From assembly GCA_032871835.1 (NCBI GenBank), contig CM065301.1, positions 81,376,069-81,440,068 of the forward strand: a DNA stretch of 64,000 bases, written 5' to 3'. The translations under genes and the position numbers were made by a program. Below are positions 36,561 to 47,715 of the stretch, in pieces. Source of the stretch: Dipteronia dyeriana (taxonomy: Eukaryota > Streptophyta > Magnoliopsida > Sapindales > Sapindaceae). Below the pieces are notes generated by a model. That model ran no database searches and was not told where the DNA came from. It was given only the letters and a program-made list of their open reading frames with translations. The first letter of the stretch is position 1. Every line of letters begins with the position of its first letter.

Positions 36561-36961
36561 AGACAAACCAGCATATTGTCGGACAAATCTTTTTGGACGT
36601 ATCTTGTTGAAGGACTCCAAACCCCTAAAGCTTAGGGAATCGAAGAATCTGCTGCAATCTATATGGCAACTTCCTCACCCTTGGAAATCAACTCCGTTTC
36701 GTAATAGGGTATTTTGATATATATTTTACCAAGGAGGAGGATCTGAAACGTGTCTGGAGTCGAGGCTCCTGTTTAATCCCCAATGGTATTTTCTGGCTAT
36801 TTAGATGGCAACCTAATTTCAATCCAAATTCTCTACAACTCTCCCATGCTCAAGTGTAGGTTCGTATTTATGGTCTTTGTTCTGAATATTGGAATCCAAG
36901 AACAACTATGGAGATTGCACGTGCGGTTGGTATTCCGTTACAACTCGATCAAGCCTACAAG

Positions 36962-38912
36962 TAGGGCTGGCAATTCGGGTTCGTGGGTCGGGTTGACCTC
37001 AACCCGACACGACCCGAATAGAATTAACCATTAACCCGACACGACCCGTTTAATTAAATGGGTTAATCATCTGAAACCCAACACGACACGAATAAATACA
37101 CGGGTTAAACGGGTTGACCCGTCACACGTTTAATAATCTAATAGAATCTTAATGGGTCGGATTTGACCTGTGTGACCCGTATAACCCGTATAACCCGAAC
37201 CCATTTAACAAATTTGCCTAACATTTAAAAAAAAAATCATATTAATCTACCACAAATACATCAAACCTTATAGAGTAATAAATTTTAATAATTCAATCCA
37301 ATCCAATCAAATCCAATCTAATATCATTAAATAATGCAACAAATATAAAATTAAATACAGTCATCCCAAAAGATAAATATAGTTATCCACTTATCCATAG
37401 TCCTTACAAAGTTAAAAAAAAAATGAATCCATAAATAATCCATACAGTCATCCATAATCACAAATTGATCCAAATTGTTATCCAAAGAAATTGATGGATT
37501 GAAAATAAATTGCCTTCCTCTTCCTCTCCCAAACTTGGAATAACGTCATTGTTTGAACTTGAATCCATAGATTTTGCTGCAAAACAACATATAAATGCAA
37601 CACAATTCAAGACTTACCAAGCCATAATTTTGTAAGTCTACAAAGTTACTAAACTAATGTCCTGAAAACATTTCCATTTCACTAAACAAAACAGTCCAAA
37701 AAATTATTGTAAAAATTCATTAACCACCAAGAGCAGCACTGATTTAGATCGTAAGTATTGCATTTTGGGTAAAAATTGATAAAATGAGCATTCTAATTAC
37801 AAGTTTTAGTTAACTCGAATATGGTCAACTTGAATAGACGTTCTCTTGCAAGACTGCCTAACAATCAGTTATCTTTCAGAGTAAAATGAGCATTCTCAAT
37901 TCGTGCTCTTGTAGGACTGCCTACTCATCAAAGGTTCAGTCTACCCACCACAATTCCACAAACATAGCCAAACAAAGGGAGTTTCGACACTAAAAAGAAA
38001 CCAAGCAAAGGGTATACTACTGTTCATCTTTTTCACACAGCCAAACCCACAAACACAAAAATAATTATATATTCAAACAACATTTGGATTCTGTTTCAAA
38101 CCCTAAAAAATTTCCATAAAATAAATGTCATATGGAGTTTCAACACTAAAAAGAAACCAAGCAAAGGGTAGAGTTTTAATTACCTCTAGAAAATCTCAGT
38201 AGCCGGTGACGGAGACAACAGGTGAGGACGACGAGCAACCAAGCAGTTCTGATGACAGGAACGATGACGACGACGACGATGATGTGGGAGAGCCGAAGAG
38301 GAGGTTGGCGATCTGTCGATGAGAGTGATAGAAGGCGATTGAGACTCTGAGACGACGACGACGACAGGTGAGGGACAAAAAAGACGACGTGGGAGAGCCG
38401 GAGAGGAGGTTGGCGATCTGTCGATGAGAGTGATAGAAGGCGAATGAGACTTTGAGACGACGACGACAGGTGAGGGACGATGACGACGACGACAGGTGAG
38501 GGACGACGACGACGACGATGTGGGAGAGCCTGAGAGAAGGTTGGCGACTTGGCGATCTGTAGATGAGAGTGAGGCGTGAGCGACTGAAAGTGTTAGGGTG
38601 AGGAGTGAGGCAGTGAAGCCAGTGAGCGATTGAAAGGCTTAGGGTTTGGGTTAAAACTTAAAAGAATGTTTATATAGTATGCTAAAATTTATTTTCAATC
38701 CCTGTAATAAATAATAATTATAAATGTATCTGTAAAACTATACGGGTTAAACGGGTCACCCGTGAACCCGTGTATCCAAACCCGACACGACCCGTTTAAT
38801 AAACGGGTTGACCCGATTACAACCCGAACCCGTTTTAAAGCCAACCCAACCCGTTTATTGACCTCGGGTTCGTGTCGGGTTGACGGGTTACGGGTCAATT
38901 TTGCCAGCTCTA
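36962..38912 (-). mobile_element. Non-autonomous hAT element, internal-deletion derivative
   Basis: 1951 bp with ends 'tagggctggcaattcgggtt' and, from the right, 'tagagctggcaaaattgacc', flanked by a perfect 8-bp duplication cctacaag (36954-36961 and 38913-38920). Subterminal regions are packed with 'acccgacacgacccg' motifs. On the minus strand, a GC-rich exon-like block ends at a donor (38184|38183). A matching acceptor at 37577 leads to an ATG at 37566-37568 that opens a 36-codon frame rich in Ser, Asn and Glu. I infer these are the noncoding first exon and the start of a lost hAT transposase. No catalytic domain remains. Confidence 0.9.
38190..38560. repeat. GACGAC-rich minisatellite inside the hAT element
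   Basis: Repeated units combine 'gacgacgacgacaggtgagg' with 'gatgtgggagagcc' and 'aggttggcgatctg'. At least three longer units (about 38280, 38390 and 38515) recur in direct order. Confidence 0.75.
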
Positions 38913-39036
38913 CCTACAAGAGATGGAGATAATGGCTTTTACGATCGAGTCTTAGTTGATGTTGATTTAATGGATAATCTTCACACATCTTTGATGATTG
39001 AGAGAGATGACAACCATGGATTCTCGGTGGAAGAAG

Positions 39037-39554
39037 TAGGGATGCACATTTATCCCCGGGCTCCAAATCCCCGTACCTCCATCCCCATTTGGGGATTTTT
39101 TTTTGGAGAAAAATGAGAAAATGGGGGATGATTTGCATCCCCAAATTAAAATGGGGAGGGGAAATGGGGATGAGGATGGAGATCTCCATTTCCCCCAAAA
39201 GTATATAAATATAATTATAATATATATTTGAATTATTTAAAACATTTTATGTTGAATTTGTAATGTATTGATATTTTTTATTTATAATGAAATGTTTGTT
39301 TTTTTTTTAATTTAATTTATAATTTTTAGTTAAATAGGGAAATAGAAAAATGGGGGAACGGAAGATACTAGAAAACAGGGAAAAACGGGAAAAATGGAAA
39401 ATTGGGGATGGGGATGGAGGGACCTCCCCCCAAACATCCTCATCCCCATTTTCCCCAAATAGAGAAATGGGAAGGGATGAGGGAAGGGTCTAGGAAGTGG
39501 GGATGTAGATGAGGAGACCTATATCCATCCCTATTCCCTAAACGTGCATCCCTA
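39037..39554. mobile_element. hAT-type MITE with perfect 8-bp duplication
   Basis: 518 bp, starting 'tagggatgcacattta' and ending 'taaacgtgcatcccta', flanked by ggaagaag (39029-39036 and 39555-39562). The interior has repeated 'ccccattt' and 'ggggatgagg' motifs and no protein. It belongs to the same family as 35594-35966. Confidence 0.92.
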
Positions 39555-39640
39555 GGAAGAAGTTGTCGAGAACCTTCCTGACAGAAGGCATACTTGAGAA
39601 GGGTGATGGAAAAGATGGGGTTTTCTCATAAATGGATGAG

Positions 39641-40377
39641 ATTAGTTATGGAGAGTTCCACATTCAGCTTGGGCTTTATTGTTATAATTTTGTTAAGGCC
39701 CATAAATTATTATTACCATTAATATGCAATAATATTAGCTTGCCCCCCCTCCTATTATTTCAATAATACAAATTAATTAATAAATGTCTTCCATGGTGCT
39801 ATTAACAATGAAATTAAGAGATAGAATCAATCCATTTTAGGATATTAATTTCCTATTATTTCATCCATTTAAATTAGTGTGAGTATTATTTAAGGTTTTA
39901 ATTAAGTCATCCCGCATACCAAATGAGCTCTTAGAGTACAAGTCACAGTATAGCTGAGTTGAAAATTGTTTTGGGATTTTGGGTTGATAAGTAGAGGTTG
40001 AATGAAATGTTGCTTTGCCAGAAGATTTGCTCATGTCATTAATTAGAATTGTTGTTGTCAACTCAAATATTTGTCTTCAAATACAAAATAAAAAGAAACA
40101 TATTTTGTTTGTTGTAGACGATAGTATATCTAAATATGTGCTTATTTAATCAATCAAACAAACATTTCTAATTAAAATTTTGTTCTTCATCAAGGTAAAC
40201 TTTAACATATTTTTTAAATGCAAACTATAATTGGTTTCAATCATATATCTTTTAGGAATGCATTAGCTATTCACATATTGACTGCGAATCTTGCATTGAT
40301 TCATGATTTTTTACATATTAGCCTACTAATCTTGCATGTATTTAACTTATTTTAGTATCTAATATGATTATCTTTCA
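39641..40377. other. AT-rich spacer within the LINE-like remnant
   Basis: No domain is recognisable. If the flanking ORF1 and ORF2 remnants come from one LINE, the endonuclease and most of the reverse transcriptase have been deleted here; this is inference. Confidence 0.35.
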
Positions 40378-40990
40378 GATGTTTCTACGAAAGCGAGTGG
40401 TTGATCTTGTTTGAAGATTTACTGTGAATGAAGACAAATATAAAATGTAGGGTGAGTGATGAAGATATTGATCATGTATTTAGAAGTTGCAGTGTCTCTT
40501 GTAGAATTTGGGAGGACATCTGTAAAGATATCACTAAAAGTAACTCATTCAAGACTGAATGGAGTAGTTGGTTGTGGGAGAATCTTAACTGCAATACCTT
40601 ATTGTTGGGTCAAATTCCTGGTCATCTTCTTTTTGCTGTTACTCTCTGGTTCATCTGGAAATGGAGGTGTGAGAAGGTCTTTAATCTTCGTTTCCTTTTC
40701 CCTAGCTGCCCTAGCAAGTCTATTATGAAGTATGTGAAAGAGTGGTTGGATGCTAATGTTATTGGGAAGAGTAGTACTGTCAAGGAGAGTCGTTTTATCT
40801 CTTGGTCCCGGCCTCCTCTTGATTGGGTAAAATTAAATGAGGATGGTAGCTAGAGGCCTGAGAGGGGTTCTATTTCGGCTGGTGGAGTGATTAGACATGA
40901 TAGGAAGAGTTGGATGATTGGATTTGCCCTCAATAAGGGTTCTGGTAATGTTTTAGAGGCTGAATTGTGGGGTGTTTATGAAGGGCTTAA

Positions 40991-41464
40991 TGTCACGGGG
41001 TTAAAGTTTGCACAGCTAACCCGTGCGGCACTTAGACAATTTCTGGGCGAGATTGCTAAGTAAGCCTTGCTTGATCACTCTCAAAGGCTAGAGAGACTAG
41101 AGAAGGACTAGAAGAGCTTTGTAGGAAAATAAGGCAAAGTGTATTGCTAAGAGAAAGCTTTACAATGCTTTGAGTATTCTTGGCTTGGATGCCTTACAAA
41201 TGAGAGGGGCTAGCTATTTATAGTGGTTCACCCCCTCCATGAATGTTCTAGACTACTCTAGGAGATTGAGTCTCTAGAATGTTCTATATGTATCTAGTAT
41301 TCATAACCCTAGATATTTACAAGAGAGTTCTAGAATGTTACTAGAGTCTTCCAAGGTTGACCTTGCTAGATGAGTGGAGAAGACTCTAGAATCTTCCAAG
41401 GGCTTGAGCCTAACTTTGGGCTTTGCTTTGGGCTCCTTGGATCAGAATTGAGCGGGCCGTGACA
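40991..41464 (-). repeat. 3' LTR of the chromovirus
   Basis: 474 bp. On the minus strand it carries a TATA box (ctataaatag, complement of about 41213-41223). Four GAAnnTTC or TTCnnGAA motifs lie at 41241-41248, 41277-41284, 41328-41335 and 41389-41396, upstream of that TATA box in transcription order. Confidence 0.95.
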
Positions 41465-41475
41465 TCCTCCCCCAC

Positions 41476-44400
41476 TTAAACTCGCGACGTCCCCGTCGCG
41501 CCTTCATCCTTGTATCGTTGGATTTGCTCGGCGAATTGCCAAAGTGTATCCCCTCTTTCCCAACTCGCTTCGCTATCGAGGTTCTTCCATTTCACCAAGA
41601 ACTCTGTGTAATTTGGGACACCTCTTCTCCGAATCACCCGGTCCGCCAGTATGCACTCCACGTCTTTGTCGAATGCGGTGACTACGGCAGTTGGCGCCCG
41701 TTTAGACTCTCCTCTGCTGGGGTCTTCCATATCTGCATGGTATGGCTTAAGGAAACTTACATGGAAGACTGGATGGATCTTGAGTCTTGGTGGAAGTTGG
41801 ACTTGGTAGGAGACCTTGCCTACTCGTTTGATGACAGGAAATGGGCCTTCATATTTTCTCACCAACCCTTTGTGCACTCGGCGTAGTGCCTTGAACTGTT
41901 GGGGTAGCAGTTTGATAAGCACCAAGTCTCCTTCATTAAACTCCAAGTGTCTCCTCCTTGTATCCGCCCATTTCTTCATTTTCCGGGCGGCTTTGTCTAA
42001 GCATGCTCGCGTGATATCGGCTTCTTCATGCCACTCTCTAGCGAGCTTGTGAGCCGCGGGGCTCTTTCCTCCATAGGTTGAGGCAATGGCTTGGGGGGTC
42101 ATTGGTTGTTGCCCCATGACTATCTCGAAGGGGCTCTTGCCGGTAGCCTCGCTCCTTTGAAGATTGAAAGAGAACTGGGCAACATCAAGCAACTTTGCCC
42201 AATCTTGTTGATGAGCGCTTACGTAATGCCTCAAGTATAGCTCCAATAGCCCATTGAAGCGCTCAGTTTGCCCATCACTTTGGGGATGGAAGCTAGTTGA
42301 GAAGTTTAGATCTGTCCCCAACATCTTGAAGAGCTCCGTCCAGAACCTCCTGGTGAATCGTGGGTCACGATCACTGATTATACTTTGTGGAACTCCCCAT
42401 AGCTTCACAACATGTTTGAGGAAGAGGCGGGTAGCTTCCTCGGCTGTACAATCCCTAGGGGCAGGTATGAAGGTGGCATATTTGCTGAACCGATCGATTA
42501 CCACCATGATGCTCCCACACCCTTCGGATTTTGGGAGTGCAGAAATAAAGTCCATAGAGACGCTCTCCCATGGTCTACCAGCTATAGGTAGGGGTTCAAG
42601 TAACCCTGCTGGACGTTGTTGTTCGACCTTGTCTTGTTGGCAAACCAAGCAAGTCCGCACATAAGTGTCGACGTCATCCCGCATCTGAGGCCAATAGTAT
42701 GAGTTTTGGAGGAGCGCCAATGTACGAGTCATTCCTGGGTGACCAGTCCACTTGGAATCATGGCACTCCTTAATGATTTCCTTCCGGAGGTTACCCCACT
42801 TAGGCACATATACTCGATCTCCAGTAGTGAGGAGGACTCCGTCGTCTAGCCAAAATCGCCTTGTCTTCCCTTCGTTGGCCAGCTTGATCAGACTCCTGGC
42901 TAGAGGATCTTGTTGTAGGCCTTCCTTGATGCGGGTGATCAGAGTGCTTCGCGGTTGACTTGCACCCAATGTTGCAAGCTCTGCTTTCCGACTGAGTGCA
43001 TCGGCCACAACATTGGCCTTACCTGGCTTGTACTCAAGTCGATAGTCGAACTCTGCTAGGAAATCTTGCCATCGTGCTTGCTTGGGGCTAAGCTTCTTTT
43101 GTGTCTGGAAGTAGCTTGTTGTAACATTGTCAGTCATTACGACGAAAGTGGCTCCAAGCAAGTAGTGTCGCCAAACTCTAAGGCAGTGAATGATGGCAGT
43201 CATCTCCTTTTCTTGGACAGTGTATCGCCGCTCCGTGTCGTTTAACTTGCGGCTTTCAAAGGCAACTGGGCGGCCTTCTTGCATAAGGACACCTCCAATA
43301 GCAAAGTCCGAGGCATCTGTATGTACTTCAAATGCCTTGGTGTGGTCAGGGAGGATAAGTACCGGTTCTTCTGAGATGGCCTTCTTCAACTCTTCGAACG
43401 CAAGTTGGCACTTGTCAGACCATTGCCATGCCTTATCCTTCTTGAGCATGTCCGTCAATGGGGCGGCTTTGGCTGAATAGCCTTGAATGAATCGCCGATA
43501 ATAGTTGACTAGCCCCAGGAACGATCTCAACCCCGGCACTTTGGTGGGTGGTTCCCACTCTTGCACTGCCTTCACCTTGGCACCATCCATCATAAGCTTC
43601 CCATCCCGTATCCGGTGGCCAAGGAACTCCACCTCTTGTTGGCCAAACGAGCACTTCTCCAACTTGACATAGAGCTCGTTCTCCCGAAGTACTTGGAAGA
43701 CTTGCTTGAGGTGTTGGGCATGCTCCTCGAGTGTCTGGCTATACACCACAATGTCGTCTAAGTACACTACCACGAACCGGTCTAGGAAAGGATGGAAGAG
43801 TTTGTTCATAAGAGTACAGAACGTAGCTGGTGCGTTGGTGAGGCCAAATGGCATGACTAGGAATTCGAAAGCACCATATCTTGTCACACATGCCGTCTTG
43901 GGTTCATCTCCGACCGCGATGCGCACTTGATAGTATCCTGATCGAAGATCCAGCTTGGAGAAGTAGCACGCCTTGCCTAGCTGGTCAAAGAGATCGGCTA
44001 TCAAAGGTATCGGGTACTTGTTCTTGATGGTGATCTTGTTCAGGGCCCGATAGTCGATGCACATGCGAAGCGTCCCATCTTTCTTTTTCTGAAATAGGAC
44101 CGGAGCACCATATGGGGCTTTAGAGGGCCGAATGTAGCCCGAGTCGAGTAAGTCTTGGAGTTGCTTACGAAGCTCCTCCAATTCTGGTGGTGCCATGCGA
44201 TAAGGCGCCATGGCGGGAGGCTTGGCACCAGGCTCCAACTCAATCTGATGATCCACCTCTCGCCTAGGTGGGAGTTTTTTCGGAAGCTCTTTTGGCATAA
44301 CGTCCTTGTATTCTCCAAGAATATCTCGGACTTCGGTCGGCATCGGATCTGGGGAAGTGATTTGGTCTTCTCCATCGTTGAGCTCCCGGAGGGTGGCTAG

Positions 44401-45993
44401 GAAGCTAGGATCCTTCTTCAATCCCCTCTTGAACTGCAGGGCGGACAACGCTTTGGACTCTGCCTTGGCTGTGCGTTCCGCTGGGACCATGCAAGTCTTG
44501 CTCCCATCTAGGATGCTGAGGGAGTTCCCGGCTGGGAAAGGGAAGGCGTGCACCTGATCGAAGAATTCCATGCCTAACACCACTTGGAAGTCGTCCATGG
44601 GTACGACAGAGAAATCAAGTTTTCCACTCCATGTTCCAAGGCCAACTGGAACAGCCTTGGCAATGCCTGCGATTGGTTTTGCCGGTGAGTTGACAGCCTT
44701 AATCGTGCCTCCTCCACTGGTGATATTGAGGCCTAGCTTCTTGGCCTCGTCTATGGAGATAAAGTTATGAGTTGCCCCCGTATCTAGCATTGCACGGACA
44801 GCTTTGCCATTGATTGAGGCATTTACGAACATGAGCCCTTTCTTGGTGGAAGTTGACGGGGCATTGTTGCTCTTGAGTGCACCAAGCTGTCTGAGTGACC
44901 CCATACCTGTCTCGTGTCCTCCGTCTTGGCTTTCTTCGTGTTGGGACATTATGGCATTAAGGGTTTTCCGCTTGGGGCAATCTTTCACCCAATGCGGTCC
45001 GTCACAAATGAAACAAGGAGACTTAGGTTTAGGGGCTTCGGACTTACCTTCGTTAGGCCTACGTCTGTCCGAGTTGAAAGACTTTCGTTGTCCCTCATCC
45101 TTGCGGCCTTGGTTCCTCTGCCCAAATCTATCTCCCCCACTTTTGCCTTGGGTGGCCTTCTTTTCTTTCGATTGGGTGGAGTAATCGGTGAGTGCTTCAG
45201 CTTCGGCAATAGCGGTGTTTAGGTCTTGCACGTTTCTCCTTTCTAGCTCCACCCTTGCCCAATCCTTCAGACCATCCATGAAGTAGAAGAGCGAATCTTT
45301 CTCAGACATGTCTTCGATTTCAAGAGAAAGGGTAGTGAACTCCTTGACGTAGTCACTAATGCTACCCGTTTGCTTCAATCGACGAAGACGGCCTCGGGCC
45401 TCTTTCTCTGCATTTGTGGGACAGAATTCTCTTTTGAGTTCCTTCTTGAACTCTTCCCATGTATTGATGGGGTTGATGCCTTTGCCCATGTCGCCATGCT
45501 TACGTCTCCACCATAGCTGAGCGGCATCCCGAAGAAATGTGGGTGCGTTTGCAATCTTGGTAGCATCATCACGAGCACCCTTGGCCTCAAAATATTGTTC
45601 AAGACCAAAAAGGAAGTTTTCGACCTCTGTGGCATTGCGAGTACCATGGTATGTTGCCGGCTTGGGCACTTGAATGGCACTCAAGGTGCTAGTACTAGAG
45701 GTGGCAGTAAAGCCAACAGTTGGGCTAGTTTTGTGTGTAGCCCATTCAGTGCGAACGTCGGACACTTCCGAGCGTATAGCCCGTAACTCTTGTTCTACAA
45801 AGCTACGGATGTTACGGAACTCACGTGTGAGGTCCTCTTTGAGGGTCTTTTGGAACTCGTGGATGGTAGACTTGGTTGCTTGAGTGATTTCGCCATAGTC
45901 CGTCTCCACGCAATCAAGACGGTCGACAACATCGCTCAAGGTAGACTCCATCCCTGATACAGCTTCCTCCAAGCCAACAATCCGATATTCCAA
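41476..45993 (-). CDS. Chromovirus Gag-Pol polyprotein with chromodomain
   Basis: Open over 1505 codons. Order: gag (about residues 100-260, '[12 protein letters not shown]'), CCHC zinc knuckle (about 326-340, '[13 protein letters not shown]'), aspartic protease (DTGA at about 404), reverse transcriptase (YLDD at about 745), RNase H ('[10 protein letters not shown]' at about 892), integrase with its HHCC zinc finger (about 1086-1125) and the D, D, E residues in 'MDFISALPK', 'SDRDPRF' and 'TERFN' (about 1147, 1208, 1244), then a chromodomain (about 1440-1490, 'FLVKWKN', 'SWE'). All catalytic motifs look intact. The frame as listed begins at a TTG; its first in-frame ATG is at 45951 (codon 15). 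An ATG closer to the primer-binding site, at 46103, lies in another frame. The host effect is insertional only. Confidence 0.95.
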   Translation of the reverse strand: MEYRIVGLEEAVSGMESTLSDVVDRLDCVETDYGEITQATKSTIHEFQKTLKEDLTREFRNIRSFVEQELRAIRSEVSDVRTEWATHKTSPTVGFTATSSTSTLSAIQVPKPATYHGTRNATEVENFLFGLEQYFEAKGARDDATKIANAPTFLRDAAQLWWRRKHGDMGKGINPINTWEEFKKELKREFCPTNAEKEARGRLRRLKQTGSISDYVKEFTTLSLEIEDMSEKDSLFYFMDGLKDWARVELERRNVQDLNTAIAEAEALTDYSTQSKEKKATQGKSGGDRFGQRNQGRKDEGQRKSFNSDRRRPNEGKSEAPKPKSPCFICDGPHWVKDCPKRKTLNAIMSQHEESQDGGHETGMGSLRQLGALKSNNAPSTSTKKGLMFVNASINGKAVRAMLDTGATHNFISIDEAKKLGLNITSGGGTIKAVNSPAKPIAGIAKAVPVGLGTWSGKLDFSVVPMDDFQVVLGMEFFDQVHAFPFPAGNSLSILDGSKTCMVPAERTAKAESKALSALQFKRGLKKDPSFLATLRELNDGEDQITSPDPMPTEVRDILGEYKDVMPKELPKKLPPRREVDHQIELEPGAKPPAMAPYRMAPPELEELRKQLQDLLDSGYIRPSKAPYGAPVLFQKKKDGTLRMCIDYRALNKITIKNKYPIPLIADLFDQLGKACYFSKLDLRSGYYQVRIAVGDEPKTACVTRYGAFEFLVMPFGLTNAPATFCTLMNKLFHPFLDRFVVVYLDDIVVYSQTLEEHAQHLKQVFQVLRENELYVKLEKCSFGQQEVEFLGHRIRDGKLMMDGAKVKAVQEWEPPTKVPGLRSFLGLVNYYRRFIQGYSAKAAPLTDMLKKDKAWQWSDKCQLAFEELKKAISEEPVLILPDHTKAFEVHTDASDFAIGGVLMQEGRPVAFESRKLNDTERRYTVQEKEMTAIIHCLRVWRHYLLGATFVVMTDNVTTSYFQTQKKLSPKQARWQDFLAEFDYRLEYKPGKANVVADALSRKAELATLGASQPRSTLITRIKEGLQQDPLARSLIKLANEGKTRRFWLDDGVLLTTGDRVYVPKWGNLRKEIIKECHDSKWTGHPGMTRTLALLQNSYYWPQMRDDVDTYVRTCLVCQQDKVEQQRPAGLLEPLPIAGRPWESVSMDFISALPKSEGCGSIMVVIDRFSKYATFIPAPRDCTAEEATRLFLKHVVKLWGVPQSIISDRDPRFTRRFWTELFKMLGTDLNFSTSFHPQSDGQTERFNGLLELYLRHYVSAHQQDWAKLLDVAQFSFNLQRSEATGKSPFEIVMGQQPMTPQAIASTYGGKSPAAHKLAREWHEEADITRACLDKAARKMKKWADTRRRHLEFNEGDLVLIKLLPQQFKALRRVHKGLVRKYEGPFPVIKRVGKVSYQVQLPPRLKIHPVFHVSFLKPYHADMEDPSRGESKRAPTAVVTAFDKDVECILADRVIRRRGVPNYTEFLVKWKNLDSEASWERGDTLWQFAEQIQRYKDEGATGTSRV

Positions 45994-46135
45994 GGCTTCC
46001 GTGGATGGACCCTTGGACTTACTCCGCTTGGCATGGGGACGTTGCTCATCACGTCCACGCCTCGCTCTTCCGCTCTAGCAGCAACTTCTCTGTCGGATGC
46101 CATTGCTTCACGACCTAGTTGTGGTTGCTTAACCA

Positions 46136-46148
46136 GGCTCTGATACCA
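46136..46148 (-). other. Chromovirus primer-binding site (initiator tRNA-Met)
   Basis: The minus strand reads tggtatcagagcc, two bases from the inner end of the 5' LTR. Confidence 0.88.
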
Positions 46149-46150
46149 AC

Positions 46151-46635
46151 TGTCACGGGGTTAAAGTTTGCGCAGCTAACCCGTGCGGCACTTAGACAAT
46201 TTCTGGGCGAGATTGCTAAGTAAGCCTTGCTTGATCACTCTCAAAGGCTAGAGAGACTAGAGAAGGACTAGAAGAGCTTTGTAGGAAAATAAGGCAAAGT
46301 GTATTGCTAAGAGAAAGCTTTACAATGCTTTGAGTATTCTTGGCTTGGATGCCTTACAAATGAGAGGGGCTAGCTATTTATAGTGGTTCACCCCCTCCAT
46401 GAATGTTCTAGACTACTCTAGGAGATTGAGTCTCTAGAATGTTCTACATGTATCTAGTATTCATAACCCTAGATATTTACAAGAGAGTTCTAGAATGTTA
46501 CTAGAGTCTTCCAAGGTTGACCTTGCTAGATGAGTGGAGAAGACTCTAGAATCTTCCAAGGGCTTGAGCCTAACTTTGGGCTTTGCTTTGGGCTTTGTTT
46601 GGGCTCCTTGGATCAGAATTGGGCGGGCCGTGACA
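46151..46635 (-). repeat. 5' LTR (promoter LTR) of the chromovirus
   Basis: 485 bp, longer than the 3' LTR only by an 11-bp repeat-type insertion ('tttgggctttg' region near 46590). TATA box at the complement of about 46373-46383. The same four heat-shock-element-like motifs lie upstream of it (46401-46408, 46437-46444, 46488-46495, 46549-46556). Confidence 0.95.
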
Positions 46636-46915
46636 TTAAGCTGGCTTGGAGGGCTGATTTCAGGAAAATTTGGGTGGAGTCTGACTCTTAATGTGAGGTT
46701 CAAATTTTGGACTATTCCTACTCCTTTGAATCACCCTCTTTTCAACATCATATCTTCGAGGAAAGCAACAAAGCCGTGGATTGCATGGCCAACCTTGGTC
46801 ATTCTCTGGGTTTGGGGATTACGCTCTTTGAAGATCCCCTGCTCAGATCTCTGCCATTTTGATTGATGACCGTAATAGTTTTGCTGTTGCTAGGCAGATT
46901 GCCAGCTCTTAGTTG

Positions 46916-47715
46916 CTGTTTGGGCTGTTGTATTCCCCCTTTTTTACCAAAAAAAGAGAGACAAATATAGAGACTATTTCTGTATACAAGCTTCCAAAGA
47001 GCATCGGGCTTTGCCTACACTCATTGGAGAGTGGATCAAACAATTACTTTGTCCTCTTTTTTTTGTTGCTGTTGCTGTTGCACTTGACATACTTTAGAAT
47101 TTATAGACTTCATTTTCTTGCATTTGTATTAGAAAAGTAAAAATAATTCAATGATGCATGATTTTTTTTTCACTTTAGAACATGTATTACAGGTATACAA
47201 AACCTCAAAAATTCACTAATAAAGTGTGGACTTCCTATGTGTTAAGGAAGCTAATCAAGGCACCAACATTCCTTTTATACTTGTTGTTGTGTAGTGTGGT
47301 GTCGGATTAATCATCTAATCCTATGATCATTTATGGTCAAGGCTAGATGGTCAAGGCTAGAGGAAGAGCTCATCAGTCAAGCTTGTAACATAATTAATGG
47401 GGCGATTGCTAATGGGTTATGGGGTGTGTCTGCTGTTTAGTTTTCTGGTCTTTGGTTTCAGTAGGGTCAACTGATCAGCTTTGGGTTTGTTTTGTGTTTT
47501 TGTTGTTATGATTTTTCTTCATTTTGTTTAAGTTTTTGTCCGTTTTGCCTTCGCTTTGTTGGTGTTTTTTGCTCTATTTTCTAAGAGCTTTCGCTTGGTC
47601 TGATAGAATCTCGGTTTGTTGTTTCGTTTTGTTTTCGTTCAGCTTAGGTTTTGAATAAAGCTGGTTGTTCAATAAAAAAAACTGTGAAAAAAAAATAAAT
47701 TAAATGTGCTTAGTT
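46916..47715 (+). other. LINE-like 3' tail region
   Basis: No gene. The end at about 47650-47695 reads 'gaataaagctggttg' followed by A-rich tracts, as expected for the tail of a retroposed sequence on the + strand. At once a T run (47717-47731) begins, which would be the A tail of a minus-strand copy. Confidence 0.4.

Larger units (their letters stand above)
36561..39640 (+). pseudogene. DUF4283-type LINE ORF1 remnant split by two hAT elements
   Basis: Three host segments (about 36561-36961, 38913-39036 and 39555-39640) together form one decayed coding sequence of the DUF4283 type found in ORF1 of plant L1-like LINEs. Recognisable blocks are 'WQLPHPWKSTPFRNRV', 'FRWQPNFNPNSLQLSHAQV', 'RIYGLCSEYWNPRTTMEIAR' and, after the first insertion, 'RVLVDVDLMDNL'. 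In-frame stops and frameshifts are present near 36715 and 36858. The insertions at 36962-38912 and 39037-39554 each restore an uninterrupted target when one copy of the duplication is removed. The family protein binds nucleic acid; this copy is dead. Confidence 0.75.
40991..46635 (-). mobile_element. Young Ty3/Gypsy chromovirus
   Basis: 5645-bp LTR retrotransposon transcribed on the minus strand. LTRs run 40991-41464 (3' LTR) and 46151-46635 (5' LTR), with ends TGTCACG...CGTGACA. It is flanked by a 4-bp duplication TTAA (40987-40990 and 46636-46639). A primer-binding site for initiator tRNA-Met is the complement of 46136-46148; a polypurine tract is the complement of about 41466-41478. By eye the two LTRs differ by three substitutions and one 11-bp indel, so the insertion is recent on an evolutionary scale. 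One long gag-pol frame with a C-terminal chromodomain marks it as a chromovirus; the compact size suggests a Reina-like clade. Confidence 0.96.
40378..46915 (+). pseudogene. LINE ORF2 C-terminal remnant (zf-RVT and RNase H), split by the chromovirus
   Basis: Left part (40378-40990): a zinc-binding zf-RVT-like segment ('DEDIDHVFRSC' near 40456) and the start of an RVT_3 RNase H domain ('WVKLNEDGS' near 40827, 'AGGVIRHD', 'EAELWGVYEGL' near 40956). Right part (46636-46915): the rest of the domain ('KLAWRADF', 'VESDS', 'ANLGHSLGL'). The chromovirus at 40991-46635 with its TTAA duplication sits between them. Removing it and one TTAA rejoins the domain in frame at the insertion point. Stops (40852 region and about 46690) show that the sequence was already dead. 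Such domains occur at the end of ORF2 of plant L1-type LINEs. Confidence 0.8.

Noticed and set aside
41518..45883. Many + strand frames opposite the chromovirus
   Set aside because: They are antisense shadows of the intact 1505-codon gag-pol frame and have no domains of their own.
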